Assembly (NCBI GenBank): GCA_964514485.1
Contig: CAZEWG010000012.1
Coordinates: forward strand, 1 to 64,000
DNA from: JAEZAA01 sp964514485
GTDB lineage: Bacteria; Pseudomonadota; Gammaproteobacteria; Pseudomonadales; Oleiphilaceae
Direction: 5' to 3'
Length of the DNA stretch: 64,000 bases
The position numbers and the translations under genes were made by a program. The notes under the pieces were generated by a model. The model made no database searches, was not told the origin of the DNA, and saw nothing but the letters and a program-made list of their open reading frames with translations. The number at the start of each line of letters is the position of its first letter. The stretch's first letter is position 1. Below are positions 41,816 to 51,656 of this stretch, piece after piece.

Positions 41816-42934
41816 GGCTGGCCTTGGCTCGGCATCGGCTGGTGGAGTGCTAGTTCCCAAGGAGTCACGCTCCTGTTGTAGGTTCAAGTGGGCGCTCGAT
41901 GGAGACTGCATTGCCTGACGACGCCGATACCATCCATAAGCCATGCCACCGAGAACCGCTGCCGAAGCCGCCAGCCAACTCCGGTTCAAGTTCAGCCAGA
42001 GCTGCGGGCTAAACGTTTTGGCACGGTCGTCAAATCGTCCGTGGGCTGTGAAATCTCCCGCCAGGGGCTCATAAAGATTGTCGGAGCGCCCTGCTTTCCG
42101 GGGCTGATCCGTTTGCTGTCCCTCATAAGCCTGGCGTGCCATGAGCCGATCCAGCCAGGGGGCCAGGACCCGGTTGCCCATAATCGCCTTGACCGCCGGG
42201 AACCCAACCCACAACTCCCGCCGGGGATGGCGTGACATCGCGACAATCGCCGATGCCGCCAGTTCCGGCTGAAAGATGGGCGGCAGGGGCTGCGCCTGTC
42301 GCGCCATCTGACTTCGGCTCCAGTCGAATTGAGGTGTATTGAAGGCCGAAAGCTGCACCATGGTCAGCCGCACCCGGCTTCCGTCATGGATCAATTCGGA
42401 ACGGAGGGAATCGGTAAAGCCCCGAATAGCGGCCTTGGCACCACAGTAGGCGGATTGCAGTGGAATCGACCGGTAGGCAAGTGCCGAGCCTACCTGGATG
42501 ATGACCCCATGGTCCTGCGCCTTCATCCGCTTTAAGGCCGCCTGCGTACCCCAGACATAGCCCAGATAGGTCACCTCGGTCACCCGCTGATAATCTTCCG
42601 GGGCGATCTCTGTGAAGGGGCTGAATACGGTTGCCATGGCATTATTAATCCAGACATCAATTCGCCCCCACCGCCTCTCCACCTGTTGCGCCGCGGCCTC
42701 CACTTGCTGCCAGCTGGCCACATCCGTTGGAAGAACCAGCGCTTCACCACCCAAATGCTGAATTTCCCGAGCGGCGGCGCGCAGGCGCTCTTGTCCCCGT
42801 GCCAGTAAGGCAACCCGTGCACCTTGCCCGGCAAACGCCCGTGCCACTGCCCGACCAACCCCGGCCGAAGCGCCGGTGATCACAACAACCTGCCGCTGCG
42901 GGTCCTTTTCCTGACTCCCGTATAACCGTTCCAT
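41786..42934 (-). CDS. SDR oxidoreductase with C-terminal membrane anchor
   Basis: A 382-residue classical short-chain dehydrogenase with a long C-terminal extension. The cofactor motif is T-G-A-S-A-G-V-G (20-27), N-N-A is at 97-99, and the catalytic set is S150, Y163 and K167. After the catalytic domain (about 15-265) comes a 115-residue tail with a hydrophobic segment near 318-336 (W-L-A-A-S-A-A-V-L-G-G-M-A-Y-G-W) that could tether it to the membrane. The frame continues far upstream, but the ATG at 42934 begins the family N-terminus. Similar long SDRs are often found among stress genes near GH15 proteins. Substrate unknown. Confidence 0.82.
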   Translation of the reverse strand: MERLYGSQEKDPQRQVVVITGASAGVGRAVARAFAGQGARVALLARGQERLRAAAREIQHLGGEALVLPTDVASWQQVEAAAQQVERRWGRIDVWINNAMATVFSPFTEIAPEDYQRVTEVTYLGYVWGTQAALKRMKAQDHGVIIQVGSALAYRSIPLQSAYCGAKAAIRGFTDSLRSELIHDGSRVRLTMVQLSAFNTPQFDWSRSQMARQAQPLPPIFQPELAASAIVAMSRHPRRELWVGFPAVKAIMGNRVLAPWLDRLMARQAYEGQQTDQPRKAGRSDNLYEPLAGDFTAHGRFDDRAKTFSPQLWLNLNRSWLAASAAVLGGMAYGWYRRRQAMQSPSSAHLNLQQERDSLGTSTPPADAEPRPASGFFHRGLH

Positions 42935-43049
42935 AGCTCCGGATACTCCTTCAGCAACAGCCCACCTGATGGACCTCACGCTATTTTGAGTACCCATTGT
43001 AATGAAAAAGTTCAGATGCCTTGGATCAGGCCTAATCGACTCCTGAGGG

Positions 43050-43520
43050 CTAATCACACCAGGAGCTTTTCCGGCCCCCGTCGTAGAGTCGGGCAAAATC
43101 CCGCTGAACCAATTGCTGAGCCAGATCCCGACCGTCCACGTAAACATCCGCCAGAATACGGAAATATTTGTCCCGTCCCAGGTTGCGCAGCTCAATGCGC
43201 TGGGCGGCGCGCAACTGTGCCACGGTGAACTCCTTGGCCAGACGGGCCCTGACGATTTCCGCACGGCACTTGCCGCGGATCTCCGGGGCATCAATCCCCT
43301 TGACCCGGACACTGATCCGCTCGCCAACGATTGACGGCCAGCCATGAATATTCACGGTGAAGGTATCGGCATCATAAATGGACGTCACTTCGTCCACGAC
43401 CACATTCCCATACTCCTTGGGAGCTGTCACGCCAACACTTGGCAGCTGAAGGGCAACAGATAATACAGCGGCATATTTCCACCATGCCGCGCGAGGGGAA
43501 GTACAAGTAGACTGCTTCAT
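43050..43520 (-). CDS. Secreted thermonuclease-like (SNase) protein
   Basis: A 156-residue protein with an N-terminal hydrophobic signal (about 12-32) and a staphylococcal nuclease-like OB fold. Landmarks: D50-A-D52-T53-F (calcium and active-site region), V-R72-V-K-G-I-D77-A-P-E80-I, and the later K-Y-F-R-I-L-A-D-V-Y-V-D-G-R segment that supplies the second arginine. It probably cleaves phosphodiester bonds of nucleic acid in the periplasm, but many such bacterial proteins are untested. It stands alone between the SDR gene and the unknown anchored protein. Confidence 0.8.
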   Translation of the reverse strand: MKQSTCTSPRAAWWKYAAVLSVALQLPSVGVTAPKEYGNVVVDEVTSIYDADTFTVNIHGWPSIVGERISVRVKGIDAPEIRGKCRAEIVRARLAKEFTVAQLRAAQRIELRNLGRDKYFRILADVYVDGRDLAQQLVQRDFARLYDGGRKSSWCD

Positions 43521-43739
43521 AACTACTCATCACTGAAGGGAATGGGAGTGCCGCCCGGCCGAAACGCCGGGCAAAGCTCGAGAAGTATAGAGAAAAACAC
43601 TAAAACTGATGGATGATTAGTTGTACTAACCTAACAAATAGCAGTAAGTTGCCCATCAGGTCAGGGAGCCCCTCTGGAACAGCCCGCTGTCTTTGCGCCA
43701 GGACCCACGACAATAACAACAGGTTTGAAAGGAAGCTCT

Positions 43740-44597
43740 ATGCAAGTTGCCGATCAGGAAGCACCGGTCTTAAACAAGCTGACGGAGTTGGAGCAGAAAA
43801 TCGGAGAGCTGGCCGTCCCCTGCACCGAAACAACGATTGTCCGAGCCTTCGGCCCCAAGGGAGAGGTATTCTACGCGGTACAAGGCTTCCGTCACGTGAT
43901 GAAGCCCCTGGATTATTTCGCCATCCGCATGCGCAAGCTGGGCCATATCCGCTATATCGGCAACCGTGAGCGCCCGATGTACGTGTCCCCGGCCGTTCTG
44001 TCACATCCCTATGATCCTGGCGAAAACGCCGTCTACGCCATTATCAATACCGCCAAAAAGGCCATTTCCATCGGCCCCCGTACCCAAGGTGGATTAACCG
44101 ACCCGGAAGACCGCAGCATGGGGCTGGGCAGCTATGGCCTCTCTCTGCTGATCCGCTGGCTCAAGTTCAATTACCCGGATTACCGCATCAGCAAATCCTC
44201 CCTGGCGGCGCTGGAGCACCAGCCACAAGAGCGACAACGTCGCGACAGTTGCCTGACCCAAGTCGGACTAACGGTGGTCTACACCGGCAAGCATGGTAAA
44301 GGCTATTTCTACGCCAACAGCGTTGAAGAGCTGCAAGAACACATCAATACGGAAAAAGTCGAGCCCATTGGTATCGACGGGCTATTTTCCAGCTTCTCCA
44401 TGATGCAGGAGTGGCACAAGGACTTGTCCAATGAGTTCGAAGCCTTGCGCAAGTCTCATCAGAAGACGACCGCCGAGGCCGAACAATTCCGCCGCAAAGC
44501 CCGGGGGGCCCGGGTGATGTTCCTCTTGTTCGGCCTGGTTCTGGGCGTGGGGGCAACATTAGGTTATTTCCTGTTGTTGCAGGGGCTGCGGGGATAG
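43740..44597 (+). CDS. Tail-anchored protein of unknown family
   Basis: A 285-residue protein. Residues 1-225 are soluble and mixed alpha/beta. The region around 125-185 (M-G-L-G-S-Y-G-L-S-L-L-I-R-W, then R-R-D-S-C-L-T-Q-V-G-L-T-V) loosely recalls a GNAT fold, but I cannot confirm that. A charged, probably coiled-coil part (about 225-256) leads to one membrane helix (259-281) at the very C-terminus, so it is likely anchored with its bulk in the cytoplasm. The ATG at 43740 follows AAAGGAAG; a TTG at 43725 is also in frame. Alone, ending at a strong terminator. Confidence 0.65.
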   Translation: MQVADQEAPVLNKLTELEQKIGELAVPCTETTIVRAFGPKGEVFYAVQGFRHVMKPLDYFAIRMRKLGHIRYIGNRERPMYVSPAVLSHPYDPGENAVYAIINTAKKAISIGPRTQGGLTDPEDRSMGLGSYGLSLLIRWLKFNYPDYRISKSSLAALEHQPQERQRRDSCLTQVGLTVVYTGKHGKGYFYANSVEELQEHINTEKVEPIGIDGLFSSFSMMQEWHKDLSNEFEALRKSHQKTTAEAEQFRRKARGARVMFLLFGLVLGVGATLGYFLLLQGLRG

Positions 44598-44609
44598 GCC
44601 AAGCCTTGG

Positions 44610-44640
44610 CAGGGGCAGTCGCAACTGCCCCTGATGTTTC
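44610..44640. terminator. Strong intrinsic terminator
   Basis: CAGGGGCAGT (44610-44619) pairs perfectly with ACTGCCCCTG (44624-44633) around a CGCA loop, followed by ATGTTTCTT. It separates the tail-anchored protein gene from the convergent manC-type gene. Confidence 0.8.
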
Positions 44641-46110
44641 TTATACCGCCACAGAGGCTTCTGGGTCCACAACGGAGAGGGCTTCGACGGGGGCGGTCGC
44701 GACTGTCGGCACCCGACCATAGACATCGTCCAGACGTTCAATGTCGTCTTCACCCAGATAACTGCCCGATTGCACCTCGATCATTTCCAGGGGAATCTTG
44801 CCGGGATTGGCCAGTCGATGGGGAACACCGATCGGGATGTAGGTCGACTGGTTCTCCGTCAGCAGAAAGGTTTCACCATTACAGGTGACTTCCGCAGTCC
44901 CCGACACCACGATCCAGTGCTCTGCCCGATGATGGTGTTTTTGCAGGGACAGCCGCGCACCGGGCTTTACCGTCAGCCGTTTTACCTGAAAACGTTGGCC
45001 CTGATCCACGGAATCGTAACAGCCCCAGGGCCGGTACACCTCCCGGTGGTTCTGAGTCTCTTCCCGTCCGCAGCCATTCAGCTGTCCGACCAGTTTTTTT
45101 ACATCCTGCACCCGGTCTTTGTGGGCCACCATGACCGCATCTTTAGTATCAACCACCACCACGTCTTCCAAACCCACCAGGGAAACCAGCTTGGCCTCGG
45201 CATGCACATAGCAATTACGGCTGTCCTGGGCCACCACATCCCCTTTCAGGACATTCCCCTGGGCGTCCTTACTCTGAACCTCCCATAACGAGGACCAGGA
45301 GCCCACATCACTCCAGCCCGCGTTTAAAGGCACCACCGAGGCACGATCGGTCTTTTCCATCACGGCATAGTCGACCGAGCTGTCGGGGCAGTGGGCAAAA
45401 CTTTCCGCGTCAATTCGAAGGAACTCCAGATCCCGCCGACTATTTTCCAAAGCCAAGGTACAGGTGTCATAAATATCGGGCTCATGGCGTTTCAGCTCCT
45501 CCAGAAAACGGCTGGCCCGAAACAGGAACATGCCACTATTCCAAAAGTAATTCCCCGATTCGAGAAAGCTGCAGGCCTGTTCAATTCCTGGCTTTTCCAC
45601 AAACTGTTCCACCGGGAGCAGCCCGCTCACCTGCGACAGCGCCGCCTTGATGTAGCCATAGCCGGTTTCCGGGCGATGGGGCGGAACGCCAAACAACACC
45701 ATTTCTCCATGTTCCGCAGCCTTGCGGGCGACCTGCAGCGCTTCCTGAAACTCGTCCTGCCCCAGAATCACATGATCCGCCGGCAGCACCAACATCACTT
45801 CATCCCGCTCCTGGGCTAACAGATACATGGCCGCAATGGCCACCGCTGGGGCTGTGTTACGGCCAAAAGGTTCCAGAATGACCATTTCCGCGCTCCGTCC
45901 CAGGGCTTGCATCTGCTCTTGGACAATAAAGCGATGCTCCTCATTACAAACCACCAGTGGCTTTTGCATGCCAGGCAGTTTCAGGCGCAGCAGGGTTTCC
46001 TGGAACAGGCTGTGTTGACTGGTTAATGCGAGAAATTGCTTGGGGAAAAGCTGCCGGGACAACGGCCACAGACGTGAACCGCTTCCGCCCGACAAAACGA
46101 CGGGAATCAT
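44641..46110 (-). CDS. Mannose-1-P guanylyltransferase/mannose-6-P isomerase
   Basis: A 489-residue bifunctional enzyme of the ManC/AlgA/XanB type, supplying GDP-mannose for exopolysaccharide or O-antigen sugars. The N-terminal nucleotidyltransferase (about 1-300) has S-G-G-S-G-S-R-L-W-P-L-S-R and F-P-K-Q-F. The C-terminal cupin isomerase (about 350-470) has Y-R-P-W-G, Q-K-H-H-H-R-A-E-H-W with the metal-binding histidines, and P-I-G-V-P-H-R. The ATG at 46110 has AAGGAG eight bases upstream; the 25-codon upstream extension is rejected. No alginate or O-antigen cluster is adjacent. Confidence 0.93.
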   Translation of the reverse strand: MIPVVLSGGSGSRLWPLSRQLFPKQFLALTSQHSLFQETLLRLKLPGMQKPLVVCNEEHRFIVQEQMQALGRSAEMVILEPFGRNTAPAVAIAAMYLLAQERDEVMLVLPADHVILGQDEFQEALQVARKAAEHGEMVLFGVPPHRPETGYGYIKAALSQVSGLLPVEQFVEKPGIEQACSFLESGNYFWNSGMFLFRASRFLEELKRHEPDIYDTCTLALENSRRDLEFLRIDAESFAHCPDSSVDYAVMEKTDRASVVPLNAGWSDVGSWSSLWEVQSKDAQGNVLKGDVVAQDSRNCYVHAEAKLVSLVGLEDVVVVDTKDAVMVAHKDRVQDVKKLVGQLNGCGREETQNHREVYRPWGCYDSVDQGQRFQVKRLTVKPGARLSLQKHHHRAEHWIVVSGTAEVTCNGETFLLTENQSTYIPIGVPHRLANPGKIPLEMIEVQSGSYLGEDDIERLDDVYGRVPTVATAPVEALSVVDPEASVAV

Positions 46111-46246
46111 GGGGCATCTCCTTATCCGATTTGGTTTCAACCCTGAAACAGCACCGGCTCCATGCCGGTGCCTGAACGATTCCACTACTTCTCACTGCAT
46201 CGGGACCACAGTGAAAACGTTACAAGCCAGCGCCTTTCCCTCTAGT

Positions 46247-49200
46247 TTATAGTTGCTCACTTTTGACAGCGAACTGCGGGTCCAGTCGGCTGACCCCGAG
46301 CCCACTCATCTTGCGAACCTGGATCTGCACACTGATCCGCTCCTTCAGCGCTTCCACGTGACTGATCACGCCAATGGTTTTGCCGGACGCATTGAGGTTA
46401 TCGAGTGCATCCAGTGCAGTTTCCAGGGTTTCCGTATCCAGGGTGCCGAAACCTTCATCCAGAAATAAAGAGTCGATGCTGGTTTTGTGGCTCACCAGAT
46501 CAGACAGGGCCAGGGCCAAAGCGAGACTGACCAGGAAGCTCTCCCCGCCCGACAAGGTGCGAGTATCCCGCACGGAATCGGCCTGCCAGGTATCCACGAC
46601 CTGCAATTCGAGGGTTTCACCCGGGCGGCGCTCCAGCAGATAACGACCGTGCAAACGGTTCAGTTGCCGGTTGGCCAACTGAATCAGGTAATCCAGCGTC
46701 AGCCCCTGGGCAAAGCGTCGGAATTTCGCCCCGTCGGCAGCACCAATCAGGCTGTTGAGATGACTCCAGTCATCCTGAATTTGCTGCTGCTGGTCGATCT
46801 CCGCCAACAACGCGGCTTGTCCAATCCGGCGGGCCTTATCACTTTCCAGTTGCTGGCGGACTTCACCCTGCTTGCGACCCAGATCCCGCAGTTTCTCATC
46901 CAGGTCCCGACATTGCTCTGACAGCTCTTCCAGGCTCGCCTGGGTCTGGGGCTGGCTCTGCAGTTCCGCCAGCCGCTCACTGGCCTGCTGCTTCAAGGCC
47001 TCGGCCCGCTCCCGCTGTCTTTCCAGCTCCAGCTTCAACGCCTGCAGCTCTTCCCGCTCACCACCGGGCAGCAGGGCTGCCTCAAAGGCGGCTTGTGAAC
47101 CAAAACAGCTCTCCGTCAGCGCCTGCTGCCAATCCTGACTGACCTGCGTCCAGCGCTGCTCCAGTTGCTCCCGTTGTGCCAACAGACTTTGTTGACGCCC
47201 CAGCAATTGCTGCACCTGCTGCCTGTAGGCATCCAGCAGCTTTTGCGCGGCGTCCAGTGCCGCTTCCCGCTGCTCAACCTGCTGGCGCATTGCCTGGCGC
47301 TCCTGGGCCACGGATTTATCGCCAAACAGTCTGTTCCGGGTGGCGCGGGCTTCCTCCAAGCTGGTCCTGATCTGACCCAGCTCCTGCAGCAGCTGTTGTT
47401 GTTGCCCGGCCAGTTCGGTTTGCCTTTGGCTCACGCCCTCACAGCTCTGTTGTAACTGGATCAGCCGACGCTGGGCCTGCTCCAGGTCTTGCAGCGTTTG
47501 TTGGTACTGTCGCCATTCCTGCTCCCGCTGGGACAACCAGTGGGCCGCCTCCCCGGGCGGCGGGTAGCGGTAGCCGAGCCGTGCCAAATCCTTTTCGAAT
47601 AAGTCTTTTTCCTGCTCGTGGATCGACTGATCCCGCTGCAAGTTCTCCTGCAGTGTTGCCAGCTGCCGCTCCCTTGCCAGTAACTCCTGCCGCACCAACT
47701 CGACCTGATGCTGAAGCTGGGCCAGCTGCTGCTCAGCCCTGGACAGCTGCTCTCGGGTTGCCTGCCAGTGGCGCTGGGCATGATCCACTTGCTCCAGCTT
47801 TTGGCTCAGACGAAGGGACTCCTCCTCGGCACGAGTCAGGTAAAGGAGGGCCTCCTCAGCGTTCTCCAGCGTCAATGCCAGGCCAAGCTCGGTGCAGACG
47901 GTCTGCCATTGAAGTTGTTGCTCCTGCTGTTCCAGACGCAGCTTATCCCGCTGCAACTGGGCCTGCTCCAGCATACTTTTTAAACCACTGACCTGCTCCC
48001 GCTGGCGGTTACCCTGCTCCTCCAGCTCATCAAGCTTCGCCTGTTTCGCCGCCAAGCGTTGCTCCGTTTCCGACACGTCCAGATGCTCATAGGAGTCCAC
48101 CAAGGGATGCTCTGCCGAGCCACATAACGGACAGGGTGCTCCGGGTTGTAAGCGCGCCCGGTGCTCGGCCAGGGAAATGATTTGCTGCTCCTGTTTTAAG
48201 AGTCGCTCCAGATCCTGCAGGTGGTTCTTGTGCTCCCGATACTGAAGCCGCAACTGTTCCAGCATGATCTGCTGGCTATTGAGTTCCTGCTGGCCACTCT
48301 GACAACGCTGCTCCACGCCCAACAGCTCAGCAGTCAGCCGTTGGTGCTGATCGAGCAGACTTTGCAGACGAAACCTCTGAGACTGCGTCCGTTGAAGCGT
48401 AGCCAACGCCGCCCGCAGTTGTAACTCATCCTCCCCCTGCAGCAGGGCTTGTCGCCCCTGGCTCGCCTCTGTCTCGGCACGCTGGCAACGATCCAGCTCC
48501 TCACGTGCGGCCTCAACCCGGGGCTCCAGTTGTGCCAAGGCTGCAACCTGCTGGCTGTGCCCCTGCTCTTCGGCCTGGATCTGGGTCCGTTGTCGCGCCA
48601 GGGTGGCTTCCATTTCCTGCAGTTGGCTCAATCGTGCCCGCCAGAGAGACAGGTTTTCACCCAGGGCCTGCCATGAAGCATGACGCTCAAGAAAGGCTCG
48701 GAGTTGAGATTCAGCCTGGCTCTGGCGCTCCCGCTCGTCGCTGAGCCGTTGCGCCTCGGCATCCGCCTGCTGCTTTCGGGTCTGCCATTCAGCCAGCTCT
48801 GATTGCTTGCACTGCAACTGTTCCTGTAGCTGCTGCAGCCTGTTATCCAGGGGAATAATCTGCTCCACCACCAGACTTTCCAGGCTGTCCCGCTGCTGCT
48901 TGGCCTGGGTCAGCTGCTCAGCACTTCGGCTCAGAGTGCCCTGATGAGCGGTTTGTTCCTGCTCGGCCTGCACTAGGCTCTGGCCCAACTCCTGTAATTG
49001 CTGCACCACGGCTGCCAGGCCTTGCGCTGCCTGCTGCTGTTCCTGGTACAACGGCCGCAACCGTTCCGCCGGCTCACTTTGCTCCAGCCGGGCCAATTGC
49101 TCTTGATGAGCTTCATAGCGCGCCAAAACCGTGGCCAGGCTCTCATTGGCCTGGGCCAGCCCCCGTTCGGCTTCGACCACCCGTTCCCGCCATTGTTTTT

Positions 49201-49927
49201 GCCCCAGTAACAGCTGATGACTGGCCCTCAACTGCCGCTCTTCTTCATCCAGCACCTGCTGCAGGCCCTGCAAGTCCCGCAACTGCATCTCACTGAGCAA
49301 CTCCACCCCCTGCGCCCGGGCCTGCAGTTGCTCCAGCGTTGATTTGGCCGCCTTGTAATGCTCGTACACCTGCTGCGAAATCCGGCCATAGACCTCGGTT
49401 CCGGTCAGCTCCTCCAACAGCTCTGCCCGCTCATTGGGTGCTGCATTCAGGAAAGCGGCGAAACCACCCTGAGCCAGCAGCATGGACTTGGTAAAACGTC
49501 CAAAGTCCAGCCCGGTCAGTTCCGCCACCAGCGCCAGCTTGTCCTTGACCTTGTCCGCCAGAATGGTGCCATCCAGACGACATAACTCCACCATCGGCGG
49601 CTGCAACTTGCCATCGGGCTGGTTACGGGCCCGGCGCTGACTCCAGAAGGCGCGATAACCTTCCCCTTTGACCTGGAACTCGACTTCCGCCAGGCACTCG
49701 GCGGTATGCCGGGTCATCAGTTCATTCTGGGTGGGCGACACATTGATACGAGGGGTTTCGTGATAGAGCGCCAGGCAAATGGCATCCAACAGCGTTGTCT
49801 TGCCCGCGCCGGTAGGCCCGGTAATGGCAAACAGGCCATTGCTGGCAAAGGGCTCCTGGGTGAAGTCGATTTTCCACTCGCCCTTGAGAGAGTTGAGGTT
49901 CTTAAAGCGCAGGCTCAGGATCTTCAT
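46247..49927 (-). CDS. sbcC: Exonuclease subunit SbcC
   Basis: A 1226-residue SMC-like ATPase, partner of SbcD, processing DNA hairpins, protein-blocked ends and palindromes at replication forks. The N-terminal half ATPase has Walker A G-P-T-G-A-G-K-T. Two very long Gln/Glu/Leu-rich coiled coils meet at a zinc hook C-P-L-C (C599 and C602). The C-terminal half has the signature L-S-G-G-E-S-F and Walker B S-L-F-L-D-E-G-F-G-T-L-D. It is longer than the Escherichia coli protein (1048), mainly in the coils. GGGAGGTG precedes the ATG, which overlaps the sbcD stop as ATGA. Confidence 0.95.
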   Translation of the reverse strand: MKILSLRFKNLNSLKGEWKIDFTQEPFASNGLFAITGPTGAGKTTLLDAICLALYHETPRINVSPTQNELMTRHTAECLAEVEFQVKGEGYRAFWSQRRARNQPDGKLQPPMVELCRLDGTILADKVKDKLALVAELTGLDFGRFTKSMLLAQGGFAAFLNAAPNERAELLEELTGTEVYGRISQQVYEHYKAAKSTLEQLQARAQGVELLSEMQLRDLQGLQQVLDEEERQLRASHQLLLGQKQWRERVVEAERGLAQANESLATVLARYEAHQEQLARLEQSEPAERLRPLYQEQQQAAQGLAAVVQQLQELGQSLVQAEQEQTAHQGTLSRSAEQLTQAKQQRDSLESLVVEQIIPLDNRLQQLQEQLQCKQSELAEWQTRKQQADAEAQRLSDERERQSQAESQLRAFLERHASWQALGENLSLWRARLSQLQEMEATLARQRTQIQAEEQGHSQQVAALAQLEPRVEAAREELDRCQRAETEASQGRQALLQGEDELQLRAALATLQRTQSQRFRLQSLLDQHQRLTAELLGVEQRCQSGQQELNSQQIMLEQLRLQYREHKNHLQDLERLLKQEQQIISLAEHRARLQPGAPCPLCGSAEHPLVDSYEHLDVSETEQRLAAKQAKLDELEEQGNRQREQVSGLKSMLEQAQLQRDKLRLEQQEQQLQWQTVCTELGLALTLENAEEALLYLTRAEEESLRLSQKLEQVDHAQRHWQATREQLSRAEQQLAQLQHQVELVRQELLARERQLATLQENLQRDQSIHEQEKDLFEKDLARLGYRYPPPGEAAHWLSQREQEWRQYQQTLQDLEQAQRRLIQLQQSCEGVSQRQTELAGQQQQLLQELGQIRTSLEEARATRNRLFGDKSVAQERQAMRQQVEQREAALDAAQKLLDAYRQQVQQLLGRQQSLLAQREQLEQRWTQVSQDWQQALTESCFGSQAAFEAALLPGGEREELQALKLELERQRERAEALKQQASERLAELQSQPQTQASLEELSEQCRDLDEKLRDLGRKQGEVRQQLESDKARRIGQAALLAEIDQQQQIQDDWSHLNSLIGAADGAKFRRFAQGLTLDYLIQLANRQLNRLHGRYLLERRPGETLELQVVDTWQADSVRDTRTLSGGESFLVSLALALALSDLVSHKTSIDSLFLDEGFGTLDTETLETALDALDNLNASGKTIGVISHVEALKERISVQIQVRKMSGLGVSRLDPQFAVKSEQL

Positions 49928-51180
49928 GACTGCACCTCCCGGGCTTCGTCCGGTGCGGCGAGGTCCGCCACGACTTGGCGAAAAGCCTGACGCAGCCGTT
50001 CCAAGCGGGCCCGATCCTCCTCGGTCTCCCAGCTTTCCTGGGCCAGGCGGCGTTCAAACACCTCGTCCACCGTCAGCTCCGCCAGGGTTTCACCGGCAAC
50101 CTGCTCCAGGGCCGCCACCCGTGCCCGTCGCTCCCGGCGCAACAACAAAACCTCCACGGGCAACCCTGAGGTCAACTCCTGAATACGCCGCTGCAGATCG
50201 TTGAGATAGTCCTGGGTGGAAACTTCGATATCCAGCCAGATGGGTAATTCTCCCCGGTAATTTTCCTGAATCGCCGCCAGGGCCTGCTCGATGTCCTCCA
50301 GACTCCCCCGAATCACCTCCATGGGCTGAAACCTGGGAATCTCCAGGGCGTCAACCTTTTCCAGCCGCCCCTTCTCGAACTCCACCAGCCAGACGGATTT
50401 GCTCAGGCCGACCTCATCAAAGCTCAAGGGAATAGGCGAGCCGCTATAGCGGATATGCTCGGTGCCAGCCACTCGCTGGGGCTTATGGATATGCCCCAGG
50501 GCGATATAGTCCGCCGGAGGAAACGAGCTCGCTGGAAAAGCATCCAAGGTGCCGATATAAATCTCCCGCACCGACTCGCTAGTGCTGGCACCCACGGTGG
50601 TCAAATGCCCGGTGGCAATAATCGGCAGGGCCTTCCCGATTTGCTCCCTGAGCTTCTCGGCCCGGCTGTATAGCGCCCCATAATGATTGGCGATGGCTTG
50701 TTGCAGGGCTTGCTGCTTTTCCGTACCACTCTGGCCGGCCTGACTCAACAGCACATCCCGGGGCCGAATAAAAGGCACGGCGCAGACAATGGCTGCGGGT
50801 TCACCCTGCCGGTTATTCAGCACCAGCACCTGCTCATCCAAAACTTCCCGAACCCCGGAAACTACCTGGGCGTTCAGTTGCGCCAGCAGCTCCCGCGACT
50901 CATTTAAAGTGGCAACCGAGTCATGGTTGCCGCCCAGCACAATCAACTGGCAACCCGCCTGCTGGACATCCACCACAAAGCGGTTATAAAGTTCGCGGGC
51001 ATAACTGGGGGGTGAGCCGATATCAAACAAATCCCCGGCGATCACGATGGCATCCACCTCATACTGGCGCACCTGCTCCAACAACCAGGCCAGGAAGGCG
51101 CTATGTTCAGCCAGGCGGCTTTTGCCAAAGAAATGCTGGCCCAGATGCCAGTCCGAGGTGTGAATCAGACGAAATGTCAT
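49924..51180 (-). CDS. sbcD: Exonuclease subunit SbcD
   Basis: A 418-residue Mre11-type metallophosphoesterase, nuclease partner of SbcC. The phosphodiesterase motifs are intact: T-S-D-W-H-L-G-Q (9-16), G-D-L-F-D-I-G, G-G-N-H-D-S, G-H-L-T-T and G-H-I-H-K-P-Q. The C-terminal part (about 280-418) caps the active site and contacts SbcC. Its four-base overlap with sbcC gives coupled, equimolar synthesis. The upstream gap (51181-51371) holds an AT-rich stretch at about 51250-51280 with repeated TAGATTAT that may contain the promoter. Confidence 0.95.
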   Translation of the reverse strand: MTFRLIHTSDWHLGQHFFGKSRLAEHSAFLAWLLEQVRQYEVDAIVIAGDLFDIGSPPSYARELYNRFVVDVQQAGCQLIVLGGNHDSVATLNESRELLAQLNAQVVSGVREVLDEQVLVLNNRQGEPAAIVCAVPFIRPRDVLLSQAGQSGTEKQQALQQAIANHYGALYSRAEKLREQIGKALPIIATGHLTTVGASTSESVREIYIGTLDAFPASSFPPADYIALGHIHKPQRVAGTEHIRYSGSPIPLSFDEVGLSKSVWLVEFEKGRLEKVDALEIPRFQPMEVIRGSLEDIEQALAAIQENYRGELPIWLDIEVSTQDYLNDLQRRIQELTSGLPVEVLLLRRERRARVAALEQVAGETLAELTVDEVFERRLAQESWETEEDRARLERLRQAFRQVVADLAAPDEAREVQS

Positions 51181-51371
51181 GGGAAGGAAAATCCTGCTTC
51201 AAAGCGGTAGACGGGGTGCGCTTGGCGAGTAAGTAGAGTCCGTAATTCTAACGGATTTTCATAGATTATAGATTATTGGGGGCTCGCCAGGGCTCACTTG
51301 ATCCTGGACAAGGCGCGGTCACCAAGCTGCTGCTAATCTAAGAGTCAGTTAATATTTTTGGAGAAGAGCTT

Positions 51372-51482
51372 ATGCAACTTCAGCAACCCAAATCCAACGG
51401 TATCCTCTCTCCGCTGGGCATTGTAGCGACTTATGTGTTCAGCTCCATTTTGATGACTGCCGGCGTGGTCGTGCTCTTCTAA
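51372..51482 (+). CDS. 36-residue predicted membrane peptide
   Basis: A short gene whose product is a single hydrophobic helix (about 13-36) after a polar N-terminus (M-Q-L-Q-Q-P-K-S-N-G). GGAGAAGAG lies just upstream of the ATG at good spacing, supporting translation. I know no family for it. It stands 174 bases before the BON-domain gene on the same strand and is divergent from sbcD. Small single-helix proteins commonly modulate larger membrane complexes, but no partner can be proposed here. Confidence 0.5.
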   Translation: MQLQQPKSNGILSPLGIVATYVFSSILMTAGVVVLF

Positions 51483-51656
51483 TCAAGAGCTGCTCTAAAC
51501 CGATCATTTCTCCATGAGTCTCTAATGGCATGGACGCCATTGCCCGCCATAACACCCCACGAATCGTCCCGCCTACGCTGCCTGTGAAATGGCACATGAG
51601 TTGCTGCTGAAAACTCAAGATTGATTCGTAGCACTGGCTTCAGCAAGGAGGAAGAC

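Noticed and set aside
43050..44597. A mobile or defence island around the nuclease and the unknown anchored protein
   Set aside because: There is no integrase, transposase, restriction or toxin gene, no flanking repeat, and base composition does not change visibly.
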